DNA from: Lysobacter solisilvae
GTDB taxonomy: Bacteria > Pseudomonadota > Gammaproteobacteria > Xanthomonadales > Xanthomonadaceae
Direction of reading: 5' to 3'
DNA length: 64,000 nt
Assembly: GCF_016613535.2 (NCBI RefSeq)
Contig: NZ_CP071518.1
Location: forward strand, 930,001 to 994,000
The translations under genes and the position numbers were made by a program. Under the pieces are notes generated by a model. That model saw only the letters and a program-made list of their open reading frames with translations, did not search any database and was not told the origin of the DNA. Shown in pieces: positions 11,601 through 20,033 of the stretch (within the stretch, counting starts at the first letter, position 1; every line of letters starts with the position of its first letter).

Positions 11601-12359
11601 GCCGCGCCCCTGCAGACCCGCGATGGCGACGACCTGCGCCACATCCCGGCGCACGGCGACGACAATGTCGCGTTCCTGCCGCTCGACGACGCGCGCCTGT
11701 CGCGTTCGCTGGACGAGCTGATCACCCGTCGCGTCGCCTTCCTCACCGACTACCAGGACAGCGCCTACGCGCGCCGTTACAGCGAGTTCGTGGCGAAGGT
11801 GCGGGCGGCCGAGGAATCGCGCGCGCCGGGCAGCACCGACCTCACCGAAGCCGTGGCCCGCTACGCCTTCAAGCTGATGGCCTACAAGGACGAGTACGAA
11901 GTGGCGCGCCTGTACACCAGCGGCGATTTCCGCCGGAAGCTGGAGCAGCAGTTCGATGGCGACTACAAGCTCAAGTTCCACCTCGCCCCGCCGCTGCTGG
12001 CCAAGAAGGACGCACAGGGCCGCCTGATCAAGCAGGAATTCGGCCCGTGGGTGTTCACAGCGTTCAAGTGGCTGGCCAAGGCGCGCCGTTTCCGCGGGAC
12101 CGCGCTGGACATCTTCGGCAAGACCGAGGAGCGCCGGATGGAGCGCCAGCTGATCGTCGACTACTTCGCCACGGTCGACGGCCTGCTGGGCACGCTGGAC
12201 CGCGGCAATGTCGACCTGGCGGCCGAGATCGCGTCCATTCCGGAACACATCCGCGGCTACGGGCACGTCAAGGAAGACCACCTGCACAAGGCCAAGGCGC
12301 GCGAGGCCGAACTGCTGAAGGAATGGCGCAACCCGCTGCGGATCGTGAAGGTGGCTTGA
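8640..12359 (+). CDS. Indolepyruvate ferredoxin oxidoreductase family protein (fused alpha/beta, with DUF6537)
   Basis: A 1239-residue single-chain 2-oxoacid:ferredoxin oxidoreductase of the proteobacterial fused type. It oxidatively decarboxylates aryl or branched 2-oxoacids from amino-acid breakdown to acyl-CoA, with thiamine diphosphate and iron-sulfur clusters. The N-terminal third is the pyrimidine-binding IorA-like part (GYRGSPLGGFDLEL). The middle has the TPP domain (GCPHNTSTVVPEGSRALGGI, GGEGVTWAG) and a cysteine-rich cluster segment (VCEGCGDCGKKSFC, then SNCNKDYSCVNGFCPSF). Next comes the IorB-like gamma domain (LLTGVGGTGVVTIGALLGMA) and a C-terminal DUF6537-type region. I chose MTSTAELSS at 8640 because the in-frame upstream ATG (8547) adds only Ala/Arg-rich sequence. 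The gene is monocistronic and followed directly by a strong terminator. Confidence 0.93.
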   Translation: MTSTAELSSPSSANTSLTNSVVDPDYTLEHKYSRVEGRIYLSGVQALVRLPLMQRLRDQAAGLNTGGFISGYRGSPLGGFDLELWRARKHLEASGVKFTPGLNEDLGATMVWGTQQTNLFPGAKVDGVYGMWYGKGPGVDRCGDVFKHANAAGTGRFGGVLALAADDHNCRSSTLPHGSEHEFVSAMMPVLNPAGVQDILDMGLVGWAMSRYTGRWVGFKTIAETVESSVSVDVNPLALDIVIPTDFEMPEGGLNIRWPDPPLNQEMRLHQYAVKAAQAFARANRIDRLVIDSPNARLGIITTGKSYLDVLQALEYLGLDVRACADLGIRVYKVGMTWPLEPVGLRSFARGLQDIVVVEEKHAFIESQMKESMYNWTDGQRPSIVGKYDESGEWILPSTGELTPARIAGVIARRIQKFHNTEHIENVLRWMAEKESELALPRAQFPRVPHYCSGCPHNTSTVVPEGSRALGGIGCHYMVTWMDRNTDTFTHMGGEGVTWAGQAAFTETPHVFQNLGDGTYFHSGSLAIRQSIAAGVNITYKILYNDAVAMTGGQPVDGTLSVPQIAHQVRSEGVGTIVVVSDDIAKWTGWDKPGRELFPAGVEFHDRKELDAVQKRLREVKGTSVLIYDQTCATEKRRRRKRGKMVDPQKRVMVNSLVCEGCGDCGKKSFCVSVLPKETEFGRKREIDQSNCNKDYSCVNGFCPSFVTVEGGGLRKKKASSAKDRLADLPLPTLPSLEQPWNILLTGVGGTGVVTIGALLGMAGHLEGKGSTVLDQTGLAQKGGAVTTHIRIAANPADIHAVRIAAGEADLVLGCDMVVVNDYWVLSKVRTGRTSVVLNSYEAMPGTFTTRPDMQFPATDIVSAISKALGEPAQAAEKLHLVDATQLATALMGDAIATNLFILGYAWQQALVPISFDSLMRAIELNGAAVEMNKTAFAWGRLAAIDPTAVAEAAGLIRNAPTTAEATPHELPMLKAGAWEGNEWGANAAPLQTRDGDDLRHIPAHGDDNVAFLPLDDARLSRSLDELITRRVAFLTDYQDSAYARRYSEFVAKVRAAEESRAPGSTDLTEAVARYAFKLMAYKDEYEVARLYTSGDFRRKLEQQFDGDYKLKFHLAPPLLAKKDAQGRLIKQEFGPWVFTAFKWLAKARRFRGTALDIFGKTEERRMERQLIVDYFATVDGLLGTLDRGNVDLAAEIASIPEHIRGYGHVKEDHLHKAKAREAELLKEWRNPLRIVKVA

Positions 12360-12381
12360 GGCGAGCCGTCACGCACGGATG

Positions 12382-12410
12382 AAAAAGCCCCGCGAAAGCG
12401 GGGCTTTTTG
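12382..12410. terminator. Bidirectional rho-independent terminator
   Basis: The sequence AAAAAGCCCCGC-GAAA-GCGGGGCTTTTT forms a 12-bp stem with a GAAA tetraloop, flanked by A and T tracts. It lies 22 bp after the stop of the indolepyruvate oxidoreductase gene and can also end transcripts arriving from the convergent DUF938 gene. Confidence 0.9.
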
Positions 12411-12443
12411 TTGGCGCCGAGAGTGGTCTGCCCCCCGGCGGGC

Positions 12444-12560
12444 GCGGGACCGTCACCGCTCTACCACCGATAGGGCGGGTCTTGACCCGCCACCGTGCGG
12501 ATCGGTCGCGGTCGAACGGCGGGTCAAGACCCGCCCTATGTGGTGGCGCGGTCCCGTCGC
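12444..12560. repeat. REP-like palindromic repeat pair
   Basis: Two inverted copies of TAGGGCGGGTCTTGACCCGCC (left arm from about 12471, right arm ending about 12538) are separated by roughly 25 bp. Each arm is itself a hairpin (GGCGGGTC-TT-GACCCGCC). Similarity extends outward (CGGGACCG on the left, CGGTCCCG on the right). The layout resembles paired REP elements of bacterial intergenic regions. The right arm contains the stop codon and last codons of the DUF938 gene. No transposase is nearby. Confidence 0.7.
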
Positions 12561-13150
12561 CACACCAGCGTGCGGTTGTTGGCGGGCATCTCCACGTCAT
12601 CGACCAGGCGCAGGCCGATGCCGCGCGCCAGTGCGTCCACCGCCTCGAAGTCGCGGATCGCGCTGGCCGGATCGCGTGCCTTGAGCCAGGCATCGAACTC
12701 GCGGTTGCTCTCGCTGGTGTAGGCCCCGCCGTAGTTGAAGGGCCCGTAGACGGCGAGCGTCGCTTCGGTTTCCAGCACGTCGGGCAGGCGCGCGAAGAGG
12801 GTCTCCACCTCGGGCCAGCCCATGATGTGCAGCGTGTTGGCACTGAACACCGCATCGAAGCGCGAACCGGGCCACGTGCCGCGGACGTCGAGCGCGATCG
12901 GGGCAGGCGTGTTCGGCAGTGCCGCCCCGTCCAGCCACTGGCCGATGCCGGGCAGGTGGTCGGCCACGTCGGAGCACTGCCAGGTCAGCCACGGCATCGC
13001 CTGCGCGAAATACACCGCGTGCTGGCCAGTGCCGCTGCCGATCTCGAGCACGCGGCGCCGCTCGGCGAGGTGCGGCCGCAACACCGCCAGGATCGGATCG
13101 CGGTTGCGGTCGCAGGAGGGCGAATGCGGCTTCGGCAATGGCGTGGGCAT
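12536..13150 (-). CDS. DUF938 family class I SAM-dependent methyltransferase
   Basis: A 204-residue cytoplasmic protein with a Rossmann methyltransferase fold. The SAM-binding motif I is VLEIGSGTGQHAVYFA near residues 35-50, followed by an acidic segment (CSDVADHLP) and the conserved FNYGGAYTSESNREFD of the DUF938 family. The N-terminus KPHSPSCDRNRDPIL is also typical of that family. The substrate is unknown. The last residues (VWRRDRATT) and the TAG stop lie inside the palindromic repeat, so the repeat probably inserted at or remodelled the 3' end. The gene is convergent with the indolepyruvate oxidoreductase gene. Confidence 0.85.
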   Translation of the reverse strand: MPTPLPKPHSPSCDRNRDPILAVLRPHLAERRRVLEIGSGTGQHAVYFAQAMPWLTWQCSDVADHLPGIGQWLDGAALPNTPAPIALDVRGTWPGSRFDAVFSANTLHIMGWPEVETLFARLPDVLETEATLAVYGPFNYGGAYTSESNREFDAWLKARDPASAIRDFEAVDALARGIGLRLVDDVEMPANNRTLVWRRDRATT

Positions 13151-13224
13151 GGCGGCACCGGCTGGGACGCGGCCATTGTGGCCCGTCGCGGCGAAGATCG
13201 CGCGCAGGCGCTACCTGGCCGGAC

Positions 13225-15078
13225 TCAGCGCGGCACGGCCAGGTGTGCCGCCGTGAGCGGTTCCGGGCCGGACGCGCGCGCAGGCACCAGGGCATCGGCC
13301 GGCAATGGCCGCGCCGGGTCGTCCAGGTGCGCCATCACTGCGTCCAGCGCCGCGTACACGTAGGGCAGCAGCGGTACGTAGCGCGCGCGGTAGTCGGGCA
13401 GGGCGAGGAAGCCGTCGAAATGCTGGGCGTTGGCGACCTGCCAGTAGTGCACGTCGCGGCCCGCGGCCTGCGCGCGCGCCACGTAGGGATCGCTGGTGAA
13501 CGCCGGCGGCAGCAGGCCGTCGTCGCGGCCATGGATGACCAGCACCGGCAGGCCGGCGCGCGGCAGGCCGGCGCGGGTCTGCGCGATGCCCGCGTGCACG
13601 CGGCGCGCCTGAGCGTCCTCGCCGGTCCACAGCGCGCGCAGGCACTGCAGGCCGGGCAACGTGGGATCGGGCAGTGCCGCCTTCGTATCGACCAGGCCGA
13701 TGCCGGCACCCGGCGGGATGCCGCTGCCGTCGGCCCACCACGCGGCGCGCTCGGAGGCCGTCGCGGCGCGCGCAGTGAAATCGGGATTGAGCGCGGACCA
13801 GGCGTAGCCGCAGGGGTGTTCGCCCACGCCGAAGCGTCCATAGGACGAGGCGTAGGTCGCCGCGATCGCGCGCCACAGGTCGAAGTCCACCGACAGCGTG
13901 CCGGCGCGGATCGCCGCATCGGTCCAGCCGCTGGCGCGCAGCTGCGCGTGCGCCTGGCGCGCCTGCGCGGCGACATCGCCGCCGGCGAGGATGCCGGCCG
14001 CGGCCAGCGACGCGCAACGCAGCTCGCCGCCTTTCTGCGCCAGGGCCGACAGCGGCGAACGTGGCCGGTCCTCGACCGCGAGCACGGCGCAGGGCATCAG
14101 CAGTCCGGCCTCGGTGCCGATGTCGTACAGCGGTCGCACGCCGTCGACGCTCACGTTGGGCTCGCCGGCGACCACCGCGTCGAGCCAGTCGCCCTGCTCG
14201 GCCGCGCGCAGCACCGCGCCGCCGCCGTTGGAGATGCCGACGGCGATCACGCGCGTGTTGTCGAAGGTGAAGGGCGCGGCCTGCGGGTAGGCTTCGTCCA
14301 GTTGCGCCAGCGCGAACTGCGCGGCCTGCTTCACGTGCGCGCCCCAGTCGGCCTCGGGGTTGTCGCCCGAATGCGCGTGCTTGAAGGCCACGCCGTGACC
14401 GGCACGCTCGCTGCCGGCGGCAGGCGCCGGGTTCGTCGCGCTCGCGTTGCCGAGCGGGTTGAACGCCGCCGCCTGCCCCGGGCCGACGACGGTGCCGTCG
14501 GACCCGGTGCCCATGCCGGCATCGAGGTCGAAATAGTCGGTGCCCGCGCCCTTGTCCGTGTAGGCCACGGCGCATCCGCGCGGCAGGCCCCACGCACCGG
14601 CGACGGCGATCGCGCCGTAGATGCCGCGCGAACCGGACGACGCGGTGACCACCACGCAGCGTCGCGCGGCATCGAAGGCATCGGGTACCTGCACCATCAC
14701 CCGGTGCGGATGGCGGGCGCCCGGCACCGTCGCCAGCGCGTGGAACTCGCGGCCCGGGACGCTGGGCATGCCGCCGTACAGCGTGCCGTAGCCACCGGCG
14801 GGCGCCAGGTCGGCGATGCCGCGCCAGTTGCTCCACAGCGCGCGCCGGCGCAGTTCGGCCGCCGTCGGCGCCACCGGGTCGGCAAAGGCGGGGGGCGCCG
14901 CGGCGCGCAGGCCGTCCAGGCCGAGCCCGCCGGTGAGCAGGTCGTCGGCCTGGCGGTGCGTGCTGTGGCGTGGGAACGCGAACATCTCGGACTCCGGGGG
15001 CGACGGCGCGCCGGTGGACGCACAGCCGGCCAGCAGGGCCAGGCCGAGGACGGAACAACGCAGGGCGGTCGTCATCAT
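13225..15078 (-). CDS. D-(-)-3-hydroxybutyrate oligomer hydrolase, lipoprotein
   Basis: A 617-residue exported esterase that would cleave 3-hydroxybutyrate oligomers to monomer. It begins with a lipoprotein signal (LGLALLAGC, lipidated Cys about residue 19), so it should sit in the outer membrane or periplasm. The nucleophile is probably the Ser in VAVGISNGGGAVL (a GxSxG elbow), with an acidic candidate in VIHGRDDGLLPP and a His in NAQHFDGF, as in the 3HB-oligomer hydrolase family (PF10605). Length fits the family (600-700 residues). It is divergent from 3-hydroxybutyrate dehydrogenase across a short symmetric promoter region. The predicted -10 is only about 7 nt upstream of the first ATG, so a near-leaderless message is possible. 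Confidence 0.87.
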   Translation of the reverse strand: MMTTALRCSVLGLALLAGCASTGAPSPPESEMFAFPRHSTHRQADDLLTGGLGLDGLRAAAPPAFADPVAPTAAELRRRALWSNWRGIADLAPAGGYGTLYGGMPSVPGREFHALATVPGARHPHRVMVQVPDAFDAARRCVVVTASSGSRGIYGAIAVAGAWGLPRGCAVAYTDKGAGTDYFDLDAGMGTGSDGTVVGPGQAAAFNPLGNASATNPAPAAGSERAGHGVAFKHAHSGDNPEADWGAHVKQAAQFALAQLDEAYPQAAPFTFDNTRVIAVGISNGGGAVLRAAEQGDWLDAVVAGEPNVSVDGVRPLYDIGTEAGLLMPCAVLAVEDRPRSPLSALAQKGGELRCASLAAAGILAGGDVAAQARQAHAQLRASGWTDAAIRAGTLSVDFDLWRAIAATYASSYGRFGVGEHPCGYAWSALNPDFTARAATASERAAWWADGSGIPPGAGIGLVDTKAALPDPTLPGLQCLRALWTGEDAQARRVHAGIAQTRAGLPRAGLPVLVIHGRDDGLLPPAFTSDPYVARAQAAGRDVHYWQVANAQHFDGFLALPDYRARYVPLLPYVYAALDAVMAHLDDPARPLPADALVPARASGPEPLTAAHLAVPR

Positions 15079-15086
15079 CCGCAGAC

Positions 15087-15154
15087 CCTAGCAAGCGCGT
15101 CCGGCCGCGGCATCGTACTTTCGTACCACGTGGCGCGCGCGGGCGCTTGCTAGG
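15087..15154. promoter_or_regulatory. Symmetric divergent promoter/operator between the 3HB hydrolase and dehydrogenase genes
   Basis: A perfect 12-bp inverted repeat (CCTAGCAAGCGC at 15087-15098, GCGCTTGCTAGG at 15143-15154) shares its exact centre (15120.5) with an inner GTAC-TTTC-GTAC dyad at 15115-15126. The outer arms create extended -10-like elements in both directions: TGC-TAGGCT rightward and TGC-TAGGGT leftward. This puts the dyad centre near -42 for both promoters, a usual class II activator position. The core 18-mer (15109-15126) recurs at 25978-25995. Confidence 0.6.
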
Positions 15155-15168
15155 CTACCGGTCTGCCC

Positions 15169-15966
15169 ATGCCCCGGTTCCCCATGTCCGCCACGCCCCC
15201 CAGCCCCTCGCGCTGCATCCTCATCACCGGCGCCGGCAGCGGCATCGGCGCCGGCATCGCCGCCGAACTCGCGCGCGCCGGCCACTTCGTCGTCGTCACC
15301 GACGTCAGCCTGGATGCCGCCCGGACCGTGGCCGACGGCATCCTCGCCGACGCAGGCCAGGCGCAGGCGCTCGCGCTGGACGTCACCTCCGATCACAGCG
15401 TCGAAGCCGCGCTGGCCGCGGTGGCGCGGCCGGTCGACGTGCTGGTCAACAACGCCGGCCTCCAGCACGTGGCGCCGCTGGAGGAGTTCCCGATGGAAAA
15501 GTGGGACTTCCTGGTGCAGGTGATGCTGGTCGGGGTCGCGCGCCTGACCCGCGCGGTGCTGCCGGGCATGCGCGAGCGCGGCTACGGCCGCATCGTCAAC
15601 ATCGGCTCGATCCACTCGCTGGTGGCCAGCCCGTTCAAGAGCGCCTACGTCGCCGCCAAGCACGGCCTGCTGGGCCTGTCGAAGGTGGTCGCCCTGGAGA
15701 CGGCGGGCACCGACATCACCATCAACACGATCTGCCCGACCTACGTGAAGACGCCGCTGGTCGACAAGCAGATCGCCGACCAGGCGCGCACCCGCGGCAT
15801 TCCCGAATCGCAGGTGGTCAGCGAAGTCATGCTCAAGCCCATGCCCAAGGGCGTGTTCATCGGTTTTGACGAACTGGCCGGCATCACCGCCTTCCTGATG
15901 TCGGCGCACGCACGCAACATCACCGGCCACACGATCGACGTGGACGGCGGCTGGACCGTGCAGTAG
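15169..15966 (+). CDS. bdhA: 3-hydroxybutyrate dehydrogenase
   Basis: A 265-residue short-chain dehydrogenase that oxidises D-3-hydroxybutyrate to acetoacetate with NAD. It has the cofactor motif TGAGSGIGAG, the NNAG motif (VNNAGLQHVAPLEEF), the catalytic Ser in NIGSIHS, and Tyr/Lys in SAYVAAK. The segments LQHVAPLEEFP, CPTYVKTPLVDKQI and GHTIDVDGGWT are characteristic of bacterial 3HB dehydrogenases within the SDR family. The ATG at 15169 is used; an ATG at 15184 (MSATPPSP) is possible and neither has a clear Shine-Dalgarno. It is divergent from the oligomer hydrolase gene, its likely supplier of substrate. Confidence 0.92.
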   Translation: MPRFPMSATPPSPSRCILITGAGSGIGAGIAAELARAGHFVVVTDVSLDAARTVADGILADAGQAQALALDVTSDHSVEAALAAVARPVDVLVNNAGLQHVAPLEEFPMEKWDFLVQVMLVGVARLTRAVLPGMRERGYGRIVNIGSIHSLVASPFKSAYVAAKHGLLGLSKVVALETAGTDITINTICPTYVKTPLVDKQIADQARTRGIPESQVVSEVMLKPMPKGVFIGFDELAGITAFLMSAHARNITGHTIDVDGGWTVQ

Positions 15967-15985
15967 GGCAGGAGTGAGTGATGAG

Positions 15986-16043
15986 GAGTGAGAAATGAGT
16001 GGCACTCTCCGCGGGCTTCCTGCTCCCCTCTCATTTCTCACTC
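15986..16043. repeat. 14-bp inverted repeat with an unusually A-rich arm
   Basis: GAGTGAGAAATGAG (15986-15999) and its exact complement CTCATTTCTCACTC (16030-16043) flank a 30-bp loop in the gap between bdhA and the LuxR regulator. The arms are much richer in A/T than the surrounding DNA. It could act as a hairpin that reduces read-through into the regulator, or be a dispersed intergenic repeat. There is no T tract typical of an intrinsic terminator. Confidence 0.6.
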
Positions 16044-16065
16044 TTGGCCACGCACTCCTCAGCCC

Positions 16066-16776
16066 ATGCCGACGCTGCTGATCGCCGACGACCACCCGCT
16101 GTTCCGGGCCGCGCTGCGCGGCGCGGCGGCCGAGGCCGTCGACAACCTGCGTGTGCACGAAGCCGCTTCGCTCGATGATGTGCTCGCAGTGCTGGAGGCC
16201 GAGCCGGACGTCGACCTGGTCCTGCTGGACCTGCACATGCCGGGCAACCACGGCTTGGCCGGGCTCGCGGCGGTGCGCGCGCAGCATCCGGGCGTGGCCG
16301 TGGTGGTGGTGTCGGCGAACGACGATCCGCAGGTGATCCGCCGCGCGCTGGACCACGGCGCCGCCGGCTACCTGCCCAAGAGTTCGGGCCTGGACGACCT
16401 GCGCGAGGCGATCCGCACCGTGCTGGCCTGCGAGCAGTGGCTGCCGCCGGCGCTGCGCGGCCCGGTGTCGCGCGCGCGTTCGAGCACGCACGACGCACAG
16501 CTGGCCGCCCGCCTGGCCAGCCTGTCGCCACAGCAGTTCCGGGTGCTGGTGCTGGTGGCCCAGGGGCTGTTGAACAAGCAGATCGCCGACCGGCTCGACG
16601 TGCAGGAGCGCACGGTCAAGGCGCATCTCACCGCGATCTTCGAGCGCCTGGGCGTGCGCAACCGCACCCAGGCCGGCGTCGTGCTGCGCGAGCTCGAGCT
16701 GACCGACCCGGCGCGCCGGCTGGAGGACGCGCCGGACTCCGGAGGACATCCGGGCCCGGCGGGCATTCGCGGCTGA
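16066..16776 (+). CDS. CrbR-like LuxR/NarL-family response regulator
   Basis: A 236-residue two-domain response regulator. The receiver (MPTLLIADDHPLFR, phospho-Asp in LVLLDLHMPGNHG, Lys in GYLPKSS) spans about residues 1-120. The C-terminal LuxR-type HTH (LSPQQFRVLVLVAQGLLNKQIADRLDVQERTVKAH) lies at about 145-210. It resembles CrbR/ErdR regulators, the partners of SSF-type sensor kinases that control acetate and short-chain acid use. That kinase type is encoded 3.3 kb away (20034-23385). The start at 16066 is set by MPTLLIADD aligning with the first receiver strand. It is the best local candidate to bind the shared dyads at 15109-15126 and 25978-25995; that link is inference. Confidence 0.85.
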   Translation: MPTLLIADDHPLFRAALRGAAAEAVDNLRVHEAASLDDVLAVLEAEPDVDLVLLDLHMPGNHGLAGLAAVRAQHPGVAVVVVSANDDPQVIRRALDHGAAGYLPKSSGLDDLREAIRTVLACEQWLPPALRGPVSRARSSTHDAQLAARLASLSPQQFRVLVLVAQGLLNKQIADRLDVQERTVKAHLTAIFERLGVRNRTQAGVVLRELELTDPARRLEDAPDSGGHPGPAGIRG

Positions 16777-16816
16777 CGCTGGAACCGGGCGGGTCAGCGC
16801 GCCGGGCCGCGCGCCG

Positions 16817-19730
16817 TCACCGACCCTGCTTCGCCAGCCAGTACTCCGCCGGTTCCGGGTGCGCGAACAGGTAACCCTGTCCGTACACGCAGCCCATGGC
16901 CTTGAGCACTTCGCACTGGTAGCGGGTCTCGATGCCCTCGGCCACCACTTCGGCGCCCAGCGCGTTGCCCAGGGCCAGGATCGCCTCGATCACCGCCGAG
17001 CTGCGCGGCGCGACGCCGGCGGCGAAGGGGGTGATGAAGCTGCGGTCGATCTTGATCATCTTCAGCGGGAAGTGGTGCACGTGGCCCAGCGAGGAATAGC
17101 CGGTGCCGAAGTCGTCCAGCGCCGCCTCGATCTTCGCGTCGCGCAGCCGCTGCAGCGTGGCGACGACCGCATCGGGATCGCCGAGCAGCGTGCCCTCGGT
17201 CACCTCCAGGCGCAGGCGCGCGGGGTCGAAGCCGACCTCGTGCGTGAGGGCGAGGATGCGCCGGTCGAAGTCGTCGTGCTGGAACAGCCGCGGCGACACG
17301 TTGAGCGTGATGAAGCTGCCGTCGTGCACCAGCTCACGGCTCGCCTCGAGCGCCAGCCGGAACATGCGCCAGTCGATGCCCTCGATCAGGCCGCTGTCCT
17401 CGGCCACTTTCAGGAAGGCGCCCGGCGTGAGCACGCCGCGCTCCGGGTGGTTCCAGCGCAGCAGCGCTTCGTAGCCGATCACGCCCTCGTCGCCCAGCCG
17501 CACCAGTGGCTGGAACCAGGGGACGAACTCGTCGCGCACCAGCGCGTTGCGCAGCTCCTGCTCCATGTCCAGCACGCCCATGGCGGTCTGGTGCATGGCG
17601 TCGTCGAACAGTACGAAGCGGTTGCGGCCGCTGCGCTTGGCCCGGTACAGCGCCACGTCGGCGTCGTGCAGCACACGGTCGGCTGAGTCGTAATTGCGAT
17701 CGGCGATGGTGATGCCGATGCTGGCCGACACCCGCAGTTCGCGCCCGGCGGCCTGCAGCGGCGGTTCCAGAACTTTCAGCACGCGCTGGGCGACCTTGCA
17801 CGCGGTCTCCGGCATCGCGACGTGTTCGAGCAGCAGCACGAACTCGTCACCGGCCAGCCGCGCGACCACGTCCGGCTCGCGCACGCAGGTGGCCAGGCGG
17901 CGCGCGACTTCCTTCAGGACGTCGTCGCCGGCGCCATGGCCAAGGCTGTCGTTGACCACCTTGAAGCGGTCGATGTCGATGTACAGCAGGCCGAAGCCCT
18001 GCATGTGGTCGCGGCGCAGGCGCGCGATGGCGCGTTCCACGCGGTCGCGCAGGTAGACGCGGTTGGGCAGGCGGGTGAGCGCGTCGTGCATCACCTGGTG
18101 CTGCAGCTGGGCCTCCACCTGTTCGCGGACCGCGATCTGCTCGCGCAGCTCCAGGGTGCGTTCCTCCACCCGGTGCTCGAGTTCGGCGTTGGCCTGCTGC
18201 AGCAGTTCGGCGGCGCGGCGGCGCTGCAGGCTGCTGGCGATCTGGTAGGAGACGAAGGTGAGCAGCTCGGCGTCGCGTTCGTCGTAGACGTCGCCACGCT
18301 CGTAGCTCTGCACCGCGACGACACCGATCGCTCCTTCCACGCCCAGCAGCGGCGCACCGAGCCAGACCAGGGTCGGCGCACCGACCATGCTGGCGGCGAT
18401 CTCCCCCTGCTCGAGCAGCAGCTGCGCGCGCGCCTGGTCGACCAGCTGCGGCCGGCCGGTACGCAGCACGAACTCGGTCAGCCCGCGCCCGTAGGTGCGC
18501 GTGCTCCAGTCCTTCTCGTGCTCGTCGGCGGCGTAGGGGAAGGACACGCTGGCGCCGTCCTCCGACAGCAGTCCGACGTAGAAATTCTTGGCCTCGATCA
18601 GCTCGCCCACGATCGAGTGGACGTGGCGGAAGAAGGACTCGCTGGTCTCGTCGATGCTGGCCAGCGCCGCGATGCGGTACAGGGCCGCCTGCAGGCGCTC
18701 GCCGCGTTCGCGTTCGGTCACTTCGCGGCGCAGGTCGATGTTGGCCGTTTCCAGCTGGGCGGTCCGCTCGACCACGCGCTGCTCCAGTTCGGCACGGCCA
18801 CGCTTGCGTTCCAGCGCGGTGAGGATGTGCTCGGCCACGAAGGCCAGCAACGACATCTCCGCCGTGGTGTAGCAGCGGCCGCCGCGGTAGCTCTGCACGA
18901 CCACCGCGCCATGGACCACGCCGTCGCGCAGCATCGGCACGCCCAGCCAGTCGCTGCTGTCGGCGCCGTGCAGTGTCAGCGGCCCGGACACCTGCTGGCG
19001 CATCTCGTCGGTGGAGCCCATCAGCGGGCGCTTGTCGCGGATCAGGTACCAGGTCAGCCCGCGTTCGATCTTCGCCAGCGGCACGATCTCGTCGGCGTCG
19101 AGCAGCTCGTCGTCGACCACGTCGGAGAAGTACAGGAACCGCAGCGAGTCGCTATCGCCGTCGTACAGGGCGATGTAGAAGTTCTCCGCGTACATCAGGT
19201 CGGAGACGATGCGGTGCAGCCCGCGCAACATGTCGGGCATGTCCAGGTCGGAACCGGCCATGTCGGCGATGGCGTACAGCGAGCGCTGCAGCTTCTCGGC
19301 CTGTTCCCAGGCGCGCCACGGCCTCCTGCATGCGCTGGACGCGCAGCACTTCGGCCAGGCGCGAGTTGAACGCCTCGTCCAGCGCCGGGGCGCCGCCCGG
19401 GCAGTACAGGAGCGCGACCGTATCCTCGCCGTCGTCATGCAGCACGCGCATGCCCAGCGGCGCCTGTCCGCCGGCGCGCACGTTGTCGACGACGTCGGCG
19501 GCGACCGCGGTCATGGCCGAATTGCCGGCGTGGCGCGGCCAGGCGGCGATGTCGCGTGGCCAATGCGTCGACCACATCAGGCAGGCGCCGACCTCATGCA
19601 GGCGCGGCAGGTCGGCGAAGAGCAGCGCGGCCACGTCGGCCGGCGTGCTGGCCTGGAACAGCTGTGGCAGCCATGCGGACGCCGCATCATGTGCGGCGGC
19701 GGGCCTGAGATATCCGCGCGCTCTGTTCAT
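16817..19730 (-). CDS. GAF-GAF-GGDEF-EAL cyclic di-GMP protein, frame broken near 19315
   Basis: A cytoplasmic protein of about 970 residues. The first frame runs from ATG 19730 (GGAGGGG upstream) to RMQEAVAR. The second resumes at AWEQAEKLQRSLYAIADMAG. Two GAF domains follow (about 180-330 and 350-520), then a coiled stretch (AELEHRVEERTLEL). Next is a diguanylate cyclase domain with AGDEF in place of GGDEF, and an EAL domain with intact motifs (YEALLRW, LNVSP, LEVTEG, DDFGTGYSS, KIDRSF, AEGIET). It probably degrades, and may also make, c-di-GMP in response to a GAF ligand. The break fits loss of two bases in a GCGCGC run at 19311-19316. Confidence 0.8.
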
Positions 19731-20033
19731 CCGACCCCTCCATGTGCCGTGCCCGGACGCACCGCGGCACGGCCGTTCTCCGGGCGCGTGGCAGACCAGG
19801 CCCTGAGGCCGCCACTCCGGAAGGAACGCAATGCCAGCCTAGGCACGCCCTTATGAGCGCACCGTGACGGGTTGGCGGGGATCTGCTGCGTGTGCATGCG
19901 CTTGTTGGAACTCACCACGGGCTGTCGGAACGATGCGGAACACCGCATGGTCCGTAACGGCGTGCGGGTTGCCTTCTTGAGGCATGCAACGCGCGTGCCA
20001 CGGCCTGTGGGAGCCCTTGCCCGTTCAGGTCGT
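19731..20033. other. 303-bp gap between the GGDEF-EAL and CrbS-like kinase genes
   Basis: I see no credible gene. The part next to the GGDEF-EAL start carries its GGAGGGG ribosome binding site. The rest has short stem-loops (for example around GATGCGGAACACCGCATGG, about 19934) but no clear terminator or promoter. Confidence 0.4.

Noticed and set aside
7566..12287. A 1573-codon open frame on the minus strand opposite the indolepyruvate oxidoreductase gene
   Set aside because: Low-complexity composition with no domain, antisense to a well-conserved enzyme.
13211..15094. A second long minus-strand frame across the 3HB-oligomer hydrolase
   Set aside because: The 13225-15078 frame has the signal peptide, GxSxG serine and family motifs. 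The other is Arg-rich shadow sequence.
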